Shown: piece after piece, positions 51,196 through 61,584 of the stretch
Position numbering within the stretch: the stretch's first letter is position 1
Layout: the number at the start of each line of letters is the position of its first letter
Assembly (NCBI RefSeq): GCF_030062155.1
Contig: NZ_CP118269.1
Coordinates: 1,798,001-1,862,000 of the forward strand
Origin: Pantoea sp. Lij88
GTDB taxonomy: Bacteria > Pseudomonadota > Gammaproteobacteria > Enterobacterales > Enterobacteriaceae
Direction: 5' to 3'
Length of the DNA: 64,000 nt
Notes under the pieces: generated by a model
Databases searched by the model: none
Told to the model about the DNA's origin: nothing
The model's input: the letters and a program-made list of their open reading frames with translations, nothing else
Program-made: the position numbers and the translations under genes

Positions 51196-51248
51196 CTCAA
51201 TCGAGTCCTGTCAAAGCATTAGGGGTAAACCGCTGGGCAGCCGTCAGC

Positions 51249-51704
51249 TTAACCACAACATTTTTTGTATTTTTTGCCACTGCCGCACGGGCAGGGATCG
51301 TTACGCCCCACGGGCGGTTTTGTACCGTCAACATAGTACCAGCGTTGATCCTCGCGAAGAAAGCGTGAACACTCATGAATGGTGTGAATGTCAGTTTTCT
51401 CACGGTATCGCGCAAAAAAGGTGACGAAAGCTTCGTTCTCATGGCTTCCATGATTACAACGGGTTACATTCAGGCTAAGCCAATCGGTTCCCGGAAAACT
51501 TTCAGATAAAAGCCCTGACAACGCCGGATGACGTTTTTCAGGATGCCAGGTCGCAACCAGATAGTCCGCGTTCTGCTGGACATAAGCGCAATAACGGGAT
51601 CGCATAAGTTGTTCAGCTGTAACAGGAATCTGGTTGCCCTGCAGAAAGGGCTCGCAACATACGCTATACTGCTCTCCGCTACAACATGGGCAGGTTTCTG
51701 ACAC
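51249..51704 (-). CDS. ychJ: YchJ, UPF0225 SEC-C motif protein
   Basis: A 151-residue protein (E. coli 152) with two cysteine-rich zinc-binding SEC-C-type segments: [17 protein letters not shown] at the N-terminus and [19 protein letters not shown] at the C-terminus, the second a textbook SEC-C motif as in SecA. Between them is an NTF2-like domain. Function unproven. It ends 53 bases before purU on the same strand and is divergent from rssA. Confidence 0.94.
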   Translation of the reverse strand: MSETCPCCSGEQYSVCCEPFLQGNQIPVTAEQLMRSRYCAYVQQNADYLVATWHPEKRHPALSGLLSESFPGTDWLSLNVTRCNHGSHENEAFVTFFARYREKTDIHTIHECSRFLREDQRWYYVDGTKPPVGRNDPCPCGSGKKYKKCCG

Positions 51705-51800
51705 ATGATCTCCAGGGATTGATGAGTCGATTCAACAGGCGCGCTATGTTAGCTGACCCCACGTTGTGACGCTACGTATTGACGGCAGGACCAGATACAA

Positions 51801-52706
51801 ATGAGAAAGGTAAAAATTGGATTGGCTCTGGGGTCTGGAGCGGCCAAGGGATGGGCGCACATCGGCGTGATCAACGCGCTGGAGCGTGCAGGTATTGAGA
51901 TCGACGTCGTTGCGGGCTGCTCTGTCGGGGCATTAGTCGGGTCTGCCTATGTCAATAACCGCCTGCCGCTGATGCAGAAATGGGTCAGTGCATTTCGCTA
52001 CTGGGATGTGATTCGCCTGATGGATGTCTCCTGGCAGCGTGGCGGACTGTTACGCGGCGAGCGGGTGTTCAGCCATGTCCGTCAGCTGATCCCCAACGAG
52101 GCGATTGAGCACTGTAATAAACCCTTTGGTGTGGTGGCGACTAACCTCAGTACCGGTCGCGAACTCTGGCTGACCGAGGGCGATCTGCATCAGGCCGTTC
52201 GCGCATCGTGCAGTATGCCAGGTTTATTGCCGCCGGTGGGCTACAATGGGTATTGGCTGGTGGATGGTGCCGTGGTCAATCCGGTGCCGATCTCACTGAC
52301 CCGCGCCCTGGGGGCAGACATTGTGATCGCCGTTGATTTACAGCATGACGCGCATTTAATGCAGCAGGATCTCTTTTCCGTTACACCTCAGAACAGTGAA
52401 GAAGAAGCCGCAGCAGCGGCATTGAGTTGGGGTGGGAAGTTGCGACAGCGCCTGGTGAACTTCACCCAGCGCCGTGCTTCTCAGTCGCCTGGCGCGATGG
52501 AGATTATGTCCACCTCTATTCAGGTGCTGGAGAATCGCCTTAAGCGAAACCGCATGGCAGGCGATCCGCCTGATGTTTTGATCCAGCCGGTCTGTCCGCA
52601 AATTTCGACGCTGGACTTTCATCGTGCTGAAGAGGCTATCGAGGCAGGCAGGGCCGCCGTAGAGAAGAAAATGGATGAACTATTACCACTGGTCCGTGGC
52701 AGATAA
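51801..52706 (+). CDS. rssA: Patatin-like phospholipase-family protein RssA
   Basis: A predicted patatin-family lipid acyl hydrolase, 301 residues as in E. coli. The oxyanion loop is LGSGAAKGWAHIGV, the nucleophile serine is in the G-x-S-x-G motif GCSVGAL, and the catalytic Asp is in LVDGAVVNP. In E. coli it is cotranscribed with rssB, and its own substrate is unknown. rssB starts 99 bases downstream. Confidence 0.94.
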   Translation: MRKVKIGLALGSGAAKGWAHIGVINALERAGIEIDVVAGCSVGALVGSAYVNNRLPLMQKWVSAFRYWDVIRLMDVSWQRGGLLRGERVFSHVRQLIPNEAIEHCNKPFGVVATNLSTGRELWLTEGDLHQAVRASCSMPGLLPPVGYNGYWLVDGAVVNPVPISLTRALGADIVIAVDLQHDAHLMQQDLFSVTPQNSEEEAAAAALSWGGKLRQRLVNFTQRRASQSPGAMEIMSTSIQVLENRLKRNRMAGDPPDVLIQPVCPQISTLDFHRAEEAIEAGRAAVEKKMDELLPLVRGR

Positions 52707-52805
52707 TGAAGTTGTTCATTCAAAGCGGTGACTTCGGGCAATTCTGAAAGGCGCAACTGCGTTTTATGAACCACTATTGAAATATCTGGTACGCAGGGGG
52801 AAAGA

Positions 52806-53822
52806 ATGGAAAAACCACTACTCGGCAAAAAGATACTCATTGTCGAAGATGAGGCTGTTTTCCGTTCGTTGCTGGACCAATTTTTGTTATCGATGGGTGC
52901 TGTGACGTTACAAGCGGAAGATGGTCTGGAAGCAATTGCACAACTACAACAGCATACTGTCGACCTGATTATCTGCGATCTGGAAATGCCCCGTATGAGT
53001 GGCATCCAGTTCGTTGAGCACATTCGTACCCGTGGCAACGTCGTGCCGATTTTGATCATCTCGGCCACCGAAAACATGTCTGACATCGCCCATGTGCTGC
53101 GTCTCGGGGTGCAGGATGTGCTGCTCAAGCCACTGAAGAATTTCGAACGCTTCCGTGAAGCGGTCTATGAGTGCCTCTATCCCTCTATGTTCACCTCGAA
53201 AGTGGAAGAGGATGAGCAGCTGTTCCAGGACTGGGATGCGCTGGTTCGCGATCCGAAAGCCGCCGCCAAGCTGCTTAAGCAACTCCAGCCTCCGGTGCAA
53301 CAGACGATTGCTAACTGTCGGGTCAATTACCGTCAGCTGACGATGGCGGAACAGCCTGGCCTGGTGCTGGATATTGCGGCGCTCTCTGACAAAGATCTGG
53401 CGTTTTACTGCCTGGATGTGACCCGTGCCGGTGACAACGGCGTGCTGGCGGCTCTGTTGCTGCGTGCGCTGTTCAATGGCCTGCTGCAGGAGCAGCTTAC
53501 CGGGCAAAAACAGCGCTTGCCGGAGCTTAATGGGCTGCTCAGACAGGTCAATCTGCTGCTGCGTCAGGCGAACCTGAGCGGCCAGTTCCCGTTGCTGGTG
53601 GGGTATTATCACCGCGGTTTAAAAAACTTAATCCTGGTTTCGGCCGGATTAAACGCCACCCTTCATGTTCACGCCCATCAGATTCAGCTCAGTAATGGCG
53701 TCCCCCTTGGCACTATGGGCAGCACCCATCTTAACCAGATCAGTCAGCGCGCAGATAACTGGCAATGCCACGTCTGGGGCGCAGGCGGACGCATCCGGCT
53801 GATGCTCTCGACGGAAGAATAA
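52806..53822 (+). CDS. rssB: Sigma-S adaptor and response regulator RssB (Hnr)
   Basis: An orphan response regulator that delivers sigma-S (RpoS) to ClpXP for degradation during growth. It has 338 residues (E. coli 337). The receiver domain has the phosphorylation aspartate Asp58 in LIICDLEMPRMSG and the conserved lysine in VLLKPLKN. A helical linker (about 120-150) leads to the C-terminal degenerate PP2C-type domain. GGGGGAAAG precedes the ATG. Same order as E. coli: rssA-rssB-galU. Confidence 0.96.
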   Translation: MEKPLLGKKILIVEDEAVFRSLLDQFLLSMGAVTLQAEDGLEAIAQLQQHTVDLIICDLEMPRMSGIQFVEHIRTRGNVVPILIISATENMSDIAHVLRLGVQDVLLKPLKNFERFREAVYECLYPSMFTSKVEEDEQLFQDWDALVRDPKAAAKLLKQLQPPVQQTIANCRVNYRQLTMAEQPGLVLDIAALSDKDLAFYCLDVTRAGDNGVLAALLLRALFNGLLQEQLTGQKQRLPELNGLLRQVNLLLRQANLSGQFPLLVGYYHRGLKNLILVSAGLNATLHVHAHQIQLSNGVPLGTMGSTHLNQISQRADNWQCHVWGAGGRIRLMLSTEE

Positions 53823-54015
53823 ACCGCAATAACACAGGAATTCTGGCGCTGAAGACAGGGCCAGAGTTTAGCTTTACAGTTGGGTAATAGTCTTAATTTC
53901 GACGGTTTGGTCCCTTCCAGGATAAATCCGTTCGATACTAACTGATATACTCATTTCCGATTTTAAACCGACATATCAAGTATTAACTTGAACGGCCTAT
54001 GAGAGAGGTATCTTA

Positions 54016-54924
54016 ATGTCTGCCAATAATACCAAAGTAAAAAAAGCGGTAATCCCGGTAGCGGGTTTGGGCACGCGTATGCTCCCGGCTACCAAAGCGA
54101 TTCCAAAAGAGATGTTACCGCTGGTTGATAAGCCGTTAATCCAGTATGTCGTTAACGAGTGTATCGCTGCTGGCATCAACGAAATTGTGCTGGTAACGCA
54201 TTCATCAAAAAATGCCATCGAAAACCACTTTGATACCAGCTTCGAACTGGAATCAATGCTGGAAAAACGCGTTAAGCGTCAGCTGCTGGACGAAATCCAG
54301 TCTATCTGCCCGCCACACGTTACCATCATGCAGGTCCGTCAGGGCATCGCAAAAGGTCTGGGTCACGCTGTTATGTGTGCACACCCACTGATCGGTGATG
54401 AGCCATTTGCGGTTATCCTGCCAGACGTCATCATCGACGAATACGAATCTAACCCAACCAAAGATAACCTGGCAGAAATGCTGAGCCGTTATGAAGAGTC
54501 TGGCCGCAGCCAGATCATGGTTGAGCCAGTTGCCGATGTGACTGCTTACGGTGTTGTCGATTGCCAGGGCGCAGAACTGAACCCAGGCGACAGCGCACCA
54601 ATGGTCGGTGTGGTTGAGAAGCCTAAAGCGACAGAAGCGCCTTCAAACCTGGCTGTAGTGGGTCGTTATGTTCTTTCTTCAGACATCTGGCCACTGCTGG
54701 CTAAAACCCCTCCAGGTGCAGGCGGCGAAGTTCAGCTGACTGACTCCATCGCTATGCTGATGGAAAAAGAGACGGTTGAAGCGTATCACCTGAAAGGCGT
54801 GAGCCATGACTGTGGTAACAAGCTGGGCTACATGCAGGCTTTCGTTGAGTACGGTGTTCGTCATCCGGTATTGGGCAAAGATTTTTCTGAATGGCTCGAT
54901 GGCGCAGTTGGCAACAAAAAGTAA
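54016..54924 (+). CDS. galU: UTP-glucose-1-phosphate uridylyltransferase GalU
   Basis: Makes UDP-glucose from UTP and glucose-1-phosphate, the donor for LPS core, exopolysaccharide, trehalose and galactose metabolism. It has 302 residues, the E. coli length. The nucleotide-binding loop is [32 protein letters not shown] and [15 protein letters not shown] are conserved. AGAGAGG precedes the ATG. It leads a cluster with ugd and an epimerase gene (gaps of 22 and 14 bases), so its UDP-glucose can be converted directly to UDP-glucuronate and UDP-galacturonate. Confidence 0.97.
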   Translation: MSANNTKVKKAVIPVAGLGTRMLPATKAIPKEMLPLVDKPLIQYVVNECIAAGINEIVLVTHSSKNAIENHFDTSFELESMLEKRVKRQLLDEIQSICPPHVTIMQVRQGIAKGLGHAVMCAHPLIGDEPFAVILPDVIIDEYESNPTKDNLAEMLSRYEESGRSQIMVEPVADVTAYGVVDCQGAELNPGDSAPMVGVVEKPKATEAPSNLAVVGRYVLSSDIWPLLAKTPPGAGGEVQLTDSIAMLMEKETVEAYHLKGVSHDCGNKLGYMQAFVEYGVRHPVLGKDFSEWLDGAVGNKK

Positions 54925-54946
54925 TTCATAAACACAGGATAACTCG

Positions 54947-56287
54947 ATGAAAGTCACTGTATTTGGTATCGGCTATGTCGGTCTGGTTCAGGCTGCGGTG
55001 TTAGCCGAAGTCGGACATGACGTTCTCTGCATTGATGTCGACGCTAATAAAGTCGAAAATCTGAAAAAAGGCATCATTCCTATTTTCGAACCAGGTTTAA
55101 CGCCGCTGGTAATGTCCAATTACGAAGCGGGTCGTCTGAAGTTCAGCACTGATGCTGAGCTGGGCGTAAACCATGGTGTTATGCAGTTTATTGCAGTGGG
55201 TACACCACCTGATGAAGACGGCTCAGCCGATCTGAAATATGTGACCGCCGTAGCGCGCACCATTGCGCAGTATATGAACGATCACAAAGTGGTTATCGAC
55301 AAATCAACCGTTCCGGTTGGCACAGCAGACAAAGTTCGTGCAGTAATGACGGAAGCGCTGAAAGCGCGTGACGCCAACATCACTTTCGATGTGGTTTCAA
55401 ACCCGGAATTCCTGAAAGAGGGTGCTGCAGTTAATGACTGTATGCGTCCGGAGCGTATCGTTGTCGGTACCGATAACGACGACGTGGTAGAACTGTTACG
55501 CGAGCTCTATGAGCCGTTTAACCGTAACCACGATCGCATGATCATGATGGATATCCGTAGCGCAGAGCTGACCAAGTATGCAGCAAACTGCATGCTGGCG
55601 ACCAAAATCAGCTTTATGAACGAGATGTCTAACCTGGCTGAACGTTTAGGTGCGGATATTGAGAAAGTCCGTCAGGGTATCGGTTCTGATCCCCGCATTG
55701 GCTACCACTTTATCTATCCTGGCTGTGGCTACGGCGGCTCCTGCTTCCCGAAAGACGTGCAGGCGTTAATCCGTACCGCTGAGTCCATTGGCTATCAGCC
55801 ACGTCTGTTACAGGCCGTGGAAGATGTGAATGACAACCAGAAAAACAAACTGCCTACCTTCATCAAGCGTCATTTCGGTGACGATCTGAAAGGTAAAACG
55901 TTTGCACTCTGGGGCCTGTCATTCAAGCCGAACACAGACGATATGCGTGAAGCCTCCAGCCGTGTGCTGATGGAAACGCTGTGGGAAGCTGGCGCATCTG
56001 TTCAGGCGTTTGACCCTGAAGCAATGGATGAAGCGCAGCGCATCTATGGTCACCGCAGCGATCTTAAGCTGATGGGTACCAAAGAAGCGGCACTGCAGGG
56101 CGCCGACGGTCTGGTCATCTGTACGGAGTGGCAGAACTTCCGTGCTCCTGACTTCGACATCATCAAAAATGCGCTGAAAGAAGCCGTGATTTTTGATGGT
56201 CGTAACCTGTATGATCCAGAGCGTATCAGCAAACGCGGTTTCGTTTATTATGCAATCGGCCGCGGAGCGTCTATTCAAACTGCATAA
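54947..56287 (+). CDS. ugd: UDP-glucose 6-dehydrogenase Ugd
   Basis: An NAD+-dependent four-electron dehydrogenase converting UDP-glucose to UDP-glucuronate. It has 446 residues, of the longer class similar to those of rhizobia and other proteobacteria, rather than the 388-residue E. coli type. The N-terminal NAD-binding motif is [19 protein letters not shown]; the catalytic cysteine is in [29 protein letters not shown] is conserved in the C-terminal domain. UDP-glucuronate feeds acidic exopolysaccharides (stewartan, amylovoran and colanic acid contain GlcA). Confidence 0.95.
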   Translation: MKVTVFGIGYVGLVQAAVLAEVGHDVLCIDVDANKVENLKKGIIPIFEPGLTPLVMSNYEAGRLKFSTDAELGVNHGVMQFIAVGTPPDEDGSADLKYVTAVARTIAQYMNDHKVVIDKSTVPVGTADKVRAVMTEALKARDANITFDVVSNPEFLKEGAAVNDCMRPERIVVGTDNDDVVELLRELYEPFNRNHDRMIMMDIRSAELTKYAANCMLATKISFMNEMSNLAERLGADIEKVRQGIGSDPRIGYHFIYPGCGYGGSCFPKDVQALIRTAESIGYQPRLLQAVEDVNDNQKNKLPTFIKRHFGDDLKGKTFALWGLSFKPNTDDMREASSRVLMETLWEAGASVQAFDPEAMDEAQRIYGHRSDLKLMGTKEAALQGADGLVICTEWQNFRAPDFDIIKNALKEAVIFDGRNLYDPERISKRGFVYYAIGRGASIQTA

Positions 56288-56301
56288 TTAACGAGGGATT
56301 T

Positions 56302-57309
56302 ATGAACTTTCTGGTCACCGGCGCCGCAGGCTTTATTGGTTTTCATGTCAGTCAGCGTCTGCTGGCCGCCGGTCACCAGGTTGTCGGTATCGACAACCTG
56401 AATGATTATTACGACGTAAATCTCAAGCATGCCCGTCTCAATTTAATTAAGGCCGATCCAGGTTTTACCTTTATTGAGATGGATCTGGCGGACCGTGACG
56501 CAATGGCGTCACTGTTCGACCAGAACACATTCCAGCGCGTTATCCATCTTGGCGCTCAGGCTGGCGTCCGGTACTCCATTGAAAACCCTCATGCCTACGC
56601 AGATTCCAATCTGATCGGTCACCTCAATATCCTTGAAGGCTGCCGTCATCATAAAATTGAACATCTGCTCTACGCGTCATCCAGTTCCGTTTATGGCCTG
56701 AATCGTAAGATGCCGTTCTCAACGGAAGACAGCGTTGATCATCCGGTTTCTTTATATGCGGCGACTAAAAAAGCGAACGAGTTAATGTCTCACACTTACT
56801 CGCATCTCTATCAGCTGCCGACTACCGGATTGCGCTTCTTTACCGTCTATGGTCCGTGGGGCCGTCCTGATATGGCATTATTCAAATTCACCCGCGCAAT
56901 GATTGCCGGTGAAGCGATTGATGTTTATAACCAGGGCCAGATGAAACGCGACTTTACCTATATTGATGATATTGCCGAAGCGATTGTTCGTCTGCAGGAT
57001 GTTATTCCGCAGCAGGATGATAACTGGACGGTTGAAACCGGTTCACCCGCAACCAGTTCCGCGCCTTATCGTGTTTATAATATTGGTAACAGTCAGCCTG
57101 TTACGTTGATGAACTATATCGAAGCGATTGAGAAAGCACTGGGGATTACAGCGAAGAAAAACCTGATGCCAATGCAACCTGGTGATGTACTGGAAACCAG
57201 TGCGGATACCGAGGCGTTGTTTAAGGCCATTGGTTTTAAACCGCAGACCGGCGTGGAAGAGGGCGTGAAAAATTTCGTTGACTGGTACCGCGATTTTTAC
57301 CGCGTCTGA
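56302..57309 (+). CDS. UDP-glucuronate 4-epimerase (NAD-dependent epimerase/dehydratase)
   Basis: A short-chain dehydrogenase/epimerase that interconverts UDP-glucuronate and UDP-galacturonate. It has 335 residues. The Rossmann motif is VTGAAGFIGFHVSQRL; the catalytic Tyr and Lys are in SLYAATKKANELM; FTVYGPWGRPDMALFKF matches the UDP-GlcA epimerases (Gla/Cap1J/WbnF type) rather than GalE. Its place right after ugd, by 14 bases, supports the substrate. A terminator follows. E. coli K-12 has no such gene next to galU. Confidence 0.9.
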   Translation: MNFLVTGAAGFIGFHVSQRLLAAGHQVVGIDNLNDYYDVNLKHARLNLIKADPGFTFIEMDLADRDAMASLFDQNTFQRVIHLGAQAGVRYSIENPHAYADSNLIGHLNILEGCRHHKIEHLLYASSSSVYGLNRKMPFSTEDSVDHPVSLYAATKKANELMSHTYSHLYQLPTTGLRFFTVYGPWGRPDMALFKFTRAMIAGEAIDVYNQGQMKRDFTYIDDIAEAIVRLQDVIPQQDDNWTVETGSPATSSAPYRVYNIGNSQPVTLMNYIEAIEKALGITAKKNLMPMQPGDVLETSADTEALFKAIGFKPQTGVEEGVKNFVDWYRDFYRV

Positions 57310-57315
57310 TTAAAA

Positions 57316-57344
57316 GAAAAAGGAAGCTTCGGCTTCCTTTTTTG
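57316..57344. terminator. Bidirectional terminator between the epimerase gene and hns
   Basis: AGGAAGC pairs with GCTTCCT around a TTCG tetraloop (57321-57338), A-rich before, TTTTTT after. Confidence 0.92.
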
Positions 57345-57386
57345 TTGCGCATCACACTGCCGCTAAAGCAGCAAAGTGGCGTACGG

Positions 57387-57797
57387 TTACAGTAAAAAAT
57401 CGTCCAGCTTTTTACCCTGTTCTTCCAGCGCTTTTTTAATCACAGCCGGGGTGCGACCCTGACCGGTCCAGGTTCTGGACTCGCCTTTTTCATCGGTATA
57501 ACCATATTTAGCCGGGCGCACTGAGCGTTTACCTTTTGCCGCAGCTCGGGGGGTGACGGTCAGCGTGCTAATCAGTTCATTCGGGTCGATTCCATCGGCC
57601 AGAAGCATTTCACGATACTGATTAAGCTTACGCGTGCGTTCTTCATTTTCTGCCTGAAAATGCGACTCTTCTTCGCGGCGTTCTTTTACCACCACGTCCA
57701 GTTTTTCCAGCATCTCTTCCAGTGTTTCTACGGAATACTCTCTGGCCTGGGCGCGCAGCGTACGGATATTATTAAGAACTTTTAGTGCTTCGCTCAT
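57387..57797 (-). CDS. hns: Nucleoid-associated silencer H-NS
   Basis: A DNA-bridging protein that silences AT-rich, often horizontally acquired genes. It has 136 residues (E. coli 137). The N-terminal oligomerisation domain (1-65, coiled coil: [20 protein letters not shown]) is joined to the C-terminal DNA-binding domain with the AT-hook-like QGRTP in [16 protein letters not shown]. The frame extends 24 codons upstream, but [14 protein letters not shown] is the conserved start. It lies between galU and tdk as in E. coli, although E. coli has no ugd or epimerase in the gap. Confidence 0.98.
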   Translation of the reverse strand: MSEALKVLNNIRTLRAQAREYSVETLEEMLEKLDVVVKERREEESHFQAENEERTRKLNQYREMLLADGIDPNELISTLTVTPRAAAKGKRSVRPAKYGYTDEKGESRTWTGQGRTPAVIKKALEEQGKKLDDFLL

Positions 57798-58207
57798 TGT
57801 CCTGGTCTCTGAATAAGGGAAAAAGTTGTGTTGCCCGCTAATAGTAGTGGTGACATTAAATAACTTCAATCATAAAAAAGTTCTGACAGCTAATTACTTT
57901 GGTGACTAAAAATAAGGGTGGCTAAAAAATTCACGGTTATGCTGAATAAAAAAATATTTTCGTTTAGTTCGATATCAAATAAATTTAATGTATTTACGGC
58001 AGTAACAAAAATGTCATTCATTTTAGTGCGGGTAAAATAAGCAAAACTTATTCTCTGAAGTCGCGCACATAACAGGCACCGGAATCGGCCTTTAAGGTAT
58101 TTAGGGATAGCCGTTACGCTTTATTCACCCATCAACCGCAGCGTATTGCGGGCGCTTTGTGTTAATATGCGCGCCATTCCGTTCAGTCCCGATGAAGATA
58201 CGATCCT
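57798..58207. other. AT-rich divergent region between hns and tdk
   Basis: About 410 bases, markedly AT-rich from 57840 to 58050, with no ORF. This composition fits autorepression of hns by H-NS, which is known in E. coli. The tdk promoter is near the right end (a TAATAT hexamer at 58162-58167). Confidence 0.5.
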
Positions 58208-58828
58208 ATGGCCCAACTCTATTTCTATTACTCTGCGATGAATGCAGGGAAATCGACCGCACTGCTGCAATCCTCCTATAACTATCAGGAGCGCGGCATG
58301 CGTTCGCTGGTTTACACCGCTGAAATCGATAATCGCTTTGGTGCCGGACAGGTGAGTTCCCGCATCGGACTTTCTTCGCCAGCCATGCTCTATAACGCGG
58401 AGACCTCGCTCTACAGCGACATTGCCGCTGAACATGCCGCGCAGCCGATTCACTGTGTACTGGTGGATGAAAGTCAGTTCCTGACGCGGGAGCAGGTTAA
58501 AGCGCTCTCTGATGTCGTAGACGATCTGGATATTCCGGTGCTCTGCTACGGCCTGCGCACCGATTTTCGCGGTGAGCTGTTCACAGGCAGTCAGTATTTA
58601 CTGGCATGGGCGGACAAGCTGGTTGAACTCAAAACCATCTGTCACTGTGGCCGGAAGGCCAGCATGGTGTTGCGACTGGATAGCGAGGGAAAACCTTTCA
58701 GTGAGGGTGAGCAGGTCGTGATTGGCGGCAACGAAAGCTACATCTCCGTCTGCCGTAAACATTATAAGCAGGCGATAGAGCAGGGCTCATTGCAGGCGAT
58801 TCATGGCGCACAGACACCACTGAATTAG
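58208..58828 (+). CDS. tdk: Thymidine kinase Tdk
   Basis: A type II thymidine kinase of pyrimidine salvage: phosphorylates thymidine and deoxyuridine. It has 206 residues (E. coli 205). The P-loop is [15 protein letters not shown]; the Walker B-like acidic motif is VDESQFL; a structural zinc is held by CHCGRKA and later cysteines (SVCRKHY). tdk and adhE converge on a shared terminator. Confidence 0.96.
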   Translation: MAQLYFYYSAMNAGKSTALLQSSYNYQERGMRSLVYTAEIDNRFGAGQVSSRIGLSSPAMLYNAETSLYSDIAAEHAAQPIHCVLVDESQFLTREQVKALSDVVDDLDIPVLCYGLRTDFRGELFTGSQYLLAWADKLVELKTICHCGRKASMVLRLDSEGKPFSEGEQVVIGGNESYISVCRKHYKQAIEQGSLQAIHGAQTPLN

Positions 58829-58845
58829 CCGCATTGCTCAGGCAA

Positions 58846-58873
58846 TAAAAAACCCGCCGAGGCGGGTTTTTTT
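58846..58873. terminator. Bidirectional terminator between tdk and adhE
   Basis: AACCCGCC pairs with GGCGGGTT around a GA centre; A-run before and TTTTTTT after. Confidence 0.92.
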
Positions 58874-58896
58874 ATCTGAGAGTCAGAATGGCACTA

Positions 58897-61584
58897 TCAG
58901 ACTTTTTTAGCTTTCTTATCAGCCTTGATGCCTTTTACCGGCTGCTCAGCAACTGCCTGAGCGACGCTTGAGAACGGTTCAGTAAATTCACGACCGTAGA
59001 AAGTATCCAGCATAATCTGTTTCAGCTCAGCAATCAGCGGATAACGTGGGTTAGCGCCGGTACACTGGTCATCAAATGCATCATCGGCCAGTTTATCGAC
59101 TTTCGCCAGGAAGTCCGCTTCCTGCACACCGGCTTCACGGATAGAGGTCGGGATACCGAGTTCTGTTTTGATTTCATCCAGCCAGGCCAGCAGCTTCTCA
59201 ATTTTCTGCGCGGTGCGGTCGCCTGGTGCGCTCAGACCTAAGTGGTCAGCAATCTCGGCGTAGCGACGACGTGCCTGCGGACGATCGTACTGGCTGAAAG
59301 CGGTCTGTTTAGTCGGGTTGTCATTCGCGTTGTAACGAATGACGTTCGAGATTAACAGGGCGTTGGCAAGACCGTGTGGGATATGGAACTCTGAACCCAG
59401 TTTGTGCGCCATGGAGTGACAGACCCCAAGGAAGGCGTTGGCAAACGCAATACCGGCGATAGTGGCGGCATTATGAACGCGTTCACGCGCCACCGGATTT
59501 TTCGCGCCTTCGGCATAGCTGGCTGGCAGGTTCTCTTTCAGCAGTTTCAGTGCCTGCAGCGCCTGTCCATCAGAGTACTCATTCGCCAGCACGGAAACAT
59601 AGGCTTCCAGTGCGTGGGTGACGGCATCCAGACCACCGAAGGCGCAGAGTGAACGTGGCATATCCATCACCAGGTTGGCATCGACAATCGCCATGTCCGG
59701 GGTCAACGCATAGTCAGCGAGTGGATATTTCTGGCCTGTCGCATCATCGGTGACCACGGCAAATGGGGTGACTTCTGAACCGGTACCGGACGTGGTGGTG
59801 ATGGCAACCATGCGCGCTTTGACGCCCATTTTCGGGAACTTGTAGATACGTTTACGGATATCCATGAAACGTAATGCCAGCTCTTCGAAGTGGGTTTCCG
59901 GATGTTCATACATCACCCACATGATTTTCGCAGCATCCATTGGGGAACCGCCGCCCAGCGCGATGATGACATCAGGCTTGAAGCTGTTCATCTGCTCTGC
60001 ACCTTTACGCACGATGCTCAGCGTCGGGTCGGCTTCTACTTCGAAGAACACTTCAGTCTCGATGCCGTGTGATTTCAGCACGCGGGTCACCTGGTCGGCA
60101 TAACCATTGTTGAACAGGAAGCGGTCAGTGACGATAAAGGCACGCTTCGCGCCGTCGGTTGCCACCTCTTCCAGTGCAATTGGCAGTGAACCCCGACGGA
60201 AGTAGATGGATTTAGGAAGTTTATGCCACAACATATTCTCAGCTCGCTTGGCGACAGTTTTGGTATTGATCAGGTGTTTTGGACCGACGTTCTCTGAAAT
60301 TGAGTTGCCGCCCCATGAACCACAACCCAGCGTCAGAGACGGCGCCAGTTTAAAGTTGTAGAGGTCACCGATACCGCCCTGTGAAGCAGGGGTGTTGATC
60401 AGAATACGTGCGGTTTTCATTTTGTCGCCGAAGTAGTGCACGCGCTCAGTCTGGTTATCCTGGTCGGTATAAAGACAGGAGGTGTGACCGATACCGCCCA
60501 TGGCGACCAGTTTCTCCGCTTTACTGACCGCATCCTGGAAATCTTTTGCCCGATACATCGCCAGCGTCGGAGAGAGTTTTTCGTGAGCGAACGGCTCAGA
60601 CTCATCCACAAGTTTCACTTCGCCAATCAGGATTTTGGTGCTCGGTGGCACGCTGAGTCCGGCCATTTCCGCAATTTTGTAAGCAGGCTGACCCACGATA
60701 GCCGCATTCAGGCCGCCGTTTTTCAGGATGATATTCTGCACGGCACTCAGTTCGGCACCCTGCAGCATGTAGCCACCATGGCTGGCGAAACGTTCACGCA
60801 CGGCGTCATAGACCGAATCAACCACAATCACTGATTGTTCAGACGCGCAGATCACGCCGTTATCAAAGGTTTTCGACATCAGAATGGAAGCGACGGCACG
60901 TTTCAGATCGGCGGTTTCATCGATGACTACCGGCGTGTTACCGGCACCGACACCAATCGCTGGTTTACCGGAGCTGTAAGCCGCTTTCACCATACCTGGT
61001 CCGCCAGTGGCAAGAATCAGGTTGATGTCAGGGTGATGCATCAGCTGGTTTGACAGCTCAACAGAAGGGGCGTCGATCCAGCCGATGATGTCTTTGGGCG
61101 CACCGGCGGCAATCGCGGCCTGCAGGACGATGTCAGCAGCCTTGTTTGTCGCGTCTTTGGCGCGTGGATGTGGGGAGAAGATGATGCCGTTACGGGTTTT
61201 AAGGCTGATTAACGCTTTGAAGATGGCGGTTGAAGTCGGGTTAGTGGTCGGGACGATGCCGCAAATCAGACCAATGGGCTCAGCGATGGTGATGGTGCCG
61301 AAGGTATCATCAGTGGCTAACACACCACAGGTCTTTTCATCTTTATAAGCGTTGTAGATATATTCTGAAGCAAAATGGTTTTTGATCACTTTGTCTTCGA
61401 CGATGCCCATACCGGATTCGGCAACGGCCATCTTGGCTAGCGGGATTCGGGCATCTGCGGCGGCGAGGGCGGCGGCACGGAAAATGGCGTCGACCTGTTC
61501 CTGAGAAAAGTTGGCATATTCACGCTGGGCTTTTTTAACACGTTCAACCAGTGCATTAAGTTCAGCGACATTGGTTACGGCCAT
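58897..61584 (-). CDS. adhE: Bifunctional acetaldehyde-CoA/alcohol dehydrogenase AdhE
   Basis: A fused fermentation enzyme that reduces acetyl-CoA to acetaldehyde and then ethanol, regenerating NAD+; it assembles into spirosomes. It has 895 residues (E. coli 891). The N-terminal aldehyde-dehydrogenase half has the catalytic cysteine in GVICASEQSVIV; the C-terminal iron-dependent alcohol-dehydrogenase half has GGLDAVTHALEAYVS and VCHSMAHKLGSEFHIPHGLAN with the iron-binding histidines. AGGAG lies about 7 bases before the ATG at 61584. The frame stays open for 69 more codons upstream, but that stretch is not similar to AdhE. Confidence 0.98.
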   Translation of the reverse strand: MAVTNVAELNALVERVKKAQREYANFSQEQVDAIFRAAALAAADARIPLAKMAVAESGMGIVEDKVIKNHFASEYIYNAYKDEKTCGVLATDDTFGTITIAEPIGLICGIVPTTNPTSTAIFKALISLKTRNGIIFSPHPRAKDATNKAADIVLQAAIAAGAPKDIIGWIDAPSVELSNQLMHHPDINLILATGGPGMVKAAYSSGKPAIGVGAGNTPVVIDETADLKRAVASILMSKTFDNGVICASEQSVIVVDSVYDAVRERFASHGGYMLQGAELSAVQNIILKNGGLNAAIVGQPAYKIAEMAGLSVPPSTKILIGEVKLVDESEPFAHEKLSPTLAMYRAKDFQDAVSKAEKLVAMGGIGHTSCLYTDQDNQTERVHYFGDKMKTARILINTPASQGGIGDLYNFKLAPSLTLGCGSWGGNSISENVGPKHLINTKTVAKRAENMLWHKLPKSIYFRRGSLPIALEEVATDGAKRAFIVTDRFLFNNGYADQVTRVLKSHGIETEVFFEVEADPTLSIVRKGAEQMNSFKPDVIIALGGGSPMDAAKIMWVMYEHPETHFEELALRFMDIRKRIYKFPKMGVKARMVAITTTSGTGSEVTPFAVVTDDATGQKYPLADYALTPDMAIVDANLVMDMPRSLCAFGGLDAVTHALEAYVSVLANEYSDGQALQALKLLKENLPASYAEGAKNPVARERVHNAATIAGIAFANAFLGVCHSMAHKLGSEFHIPHGLANALLISNVIRYNANDNPTKQTAFSQYDRPQARRRYAEIADHLGLSAPGDRTAQKIEKLLAWLDEIKTELGIPTSIREAGVQEADFLAKVDKLADDAFDDQCTGANPRYPLIAELKQIMLDTFYGREFTEPFSSVAQAVAEQPVKGIKADKKAKKV

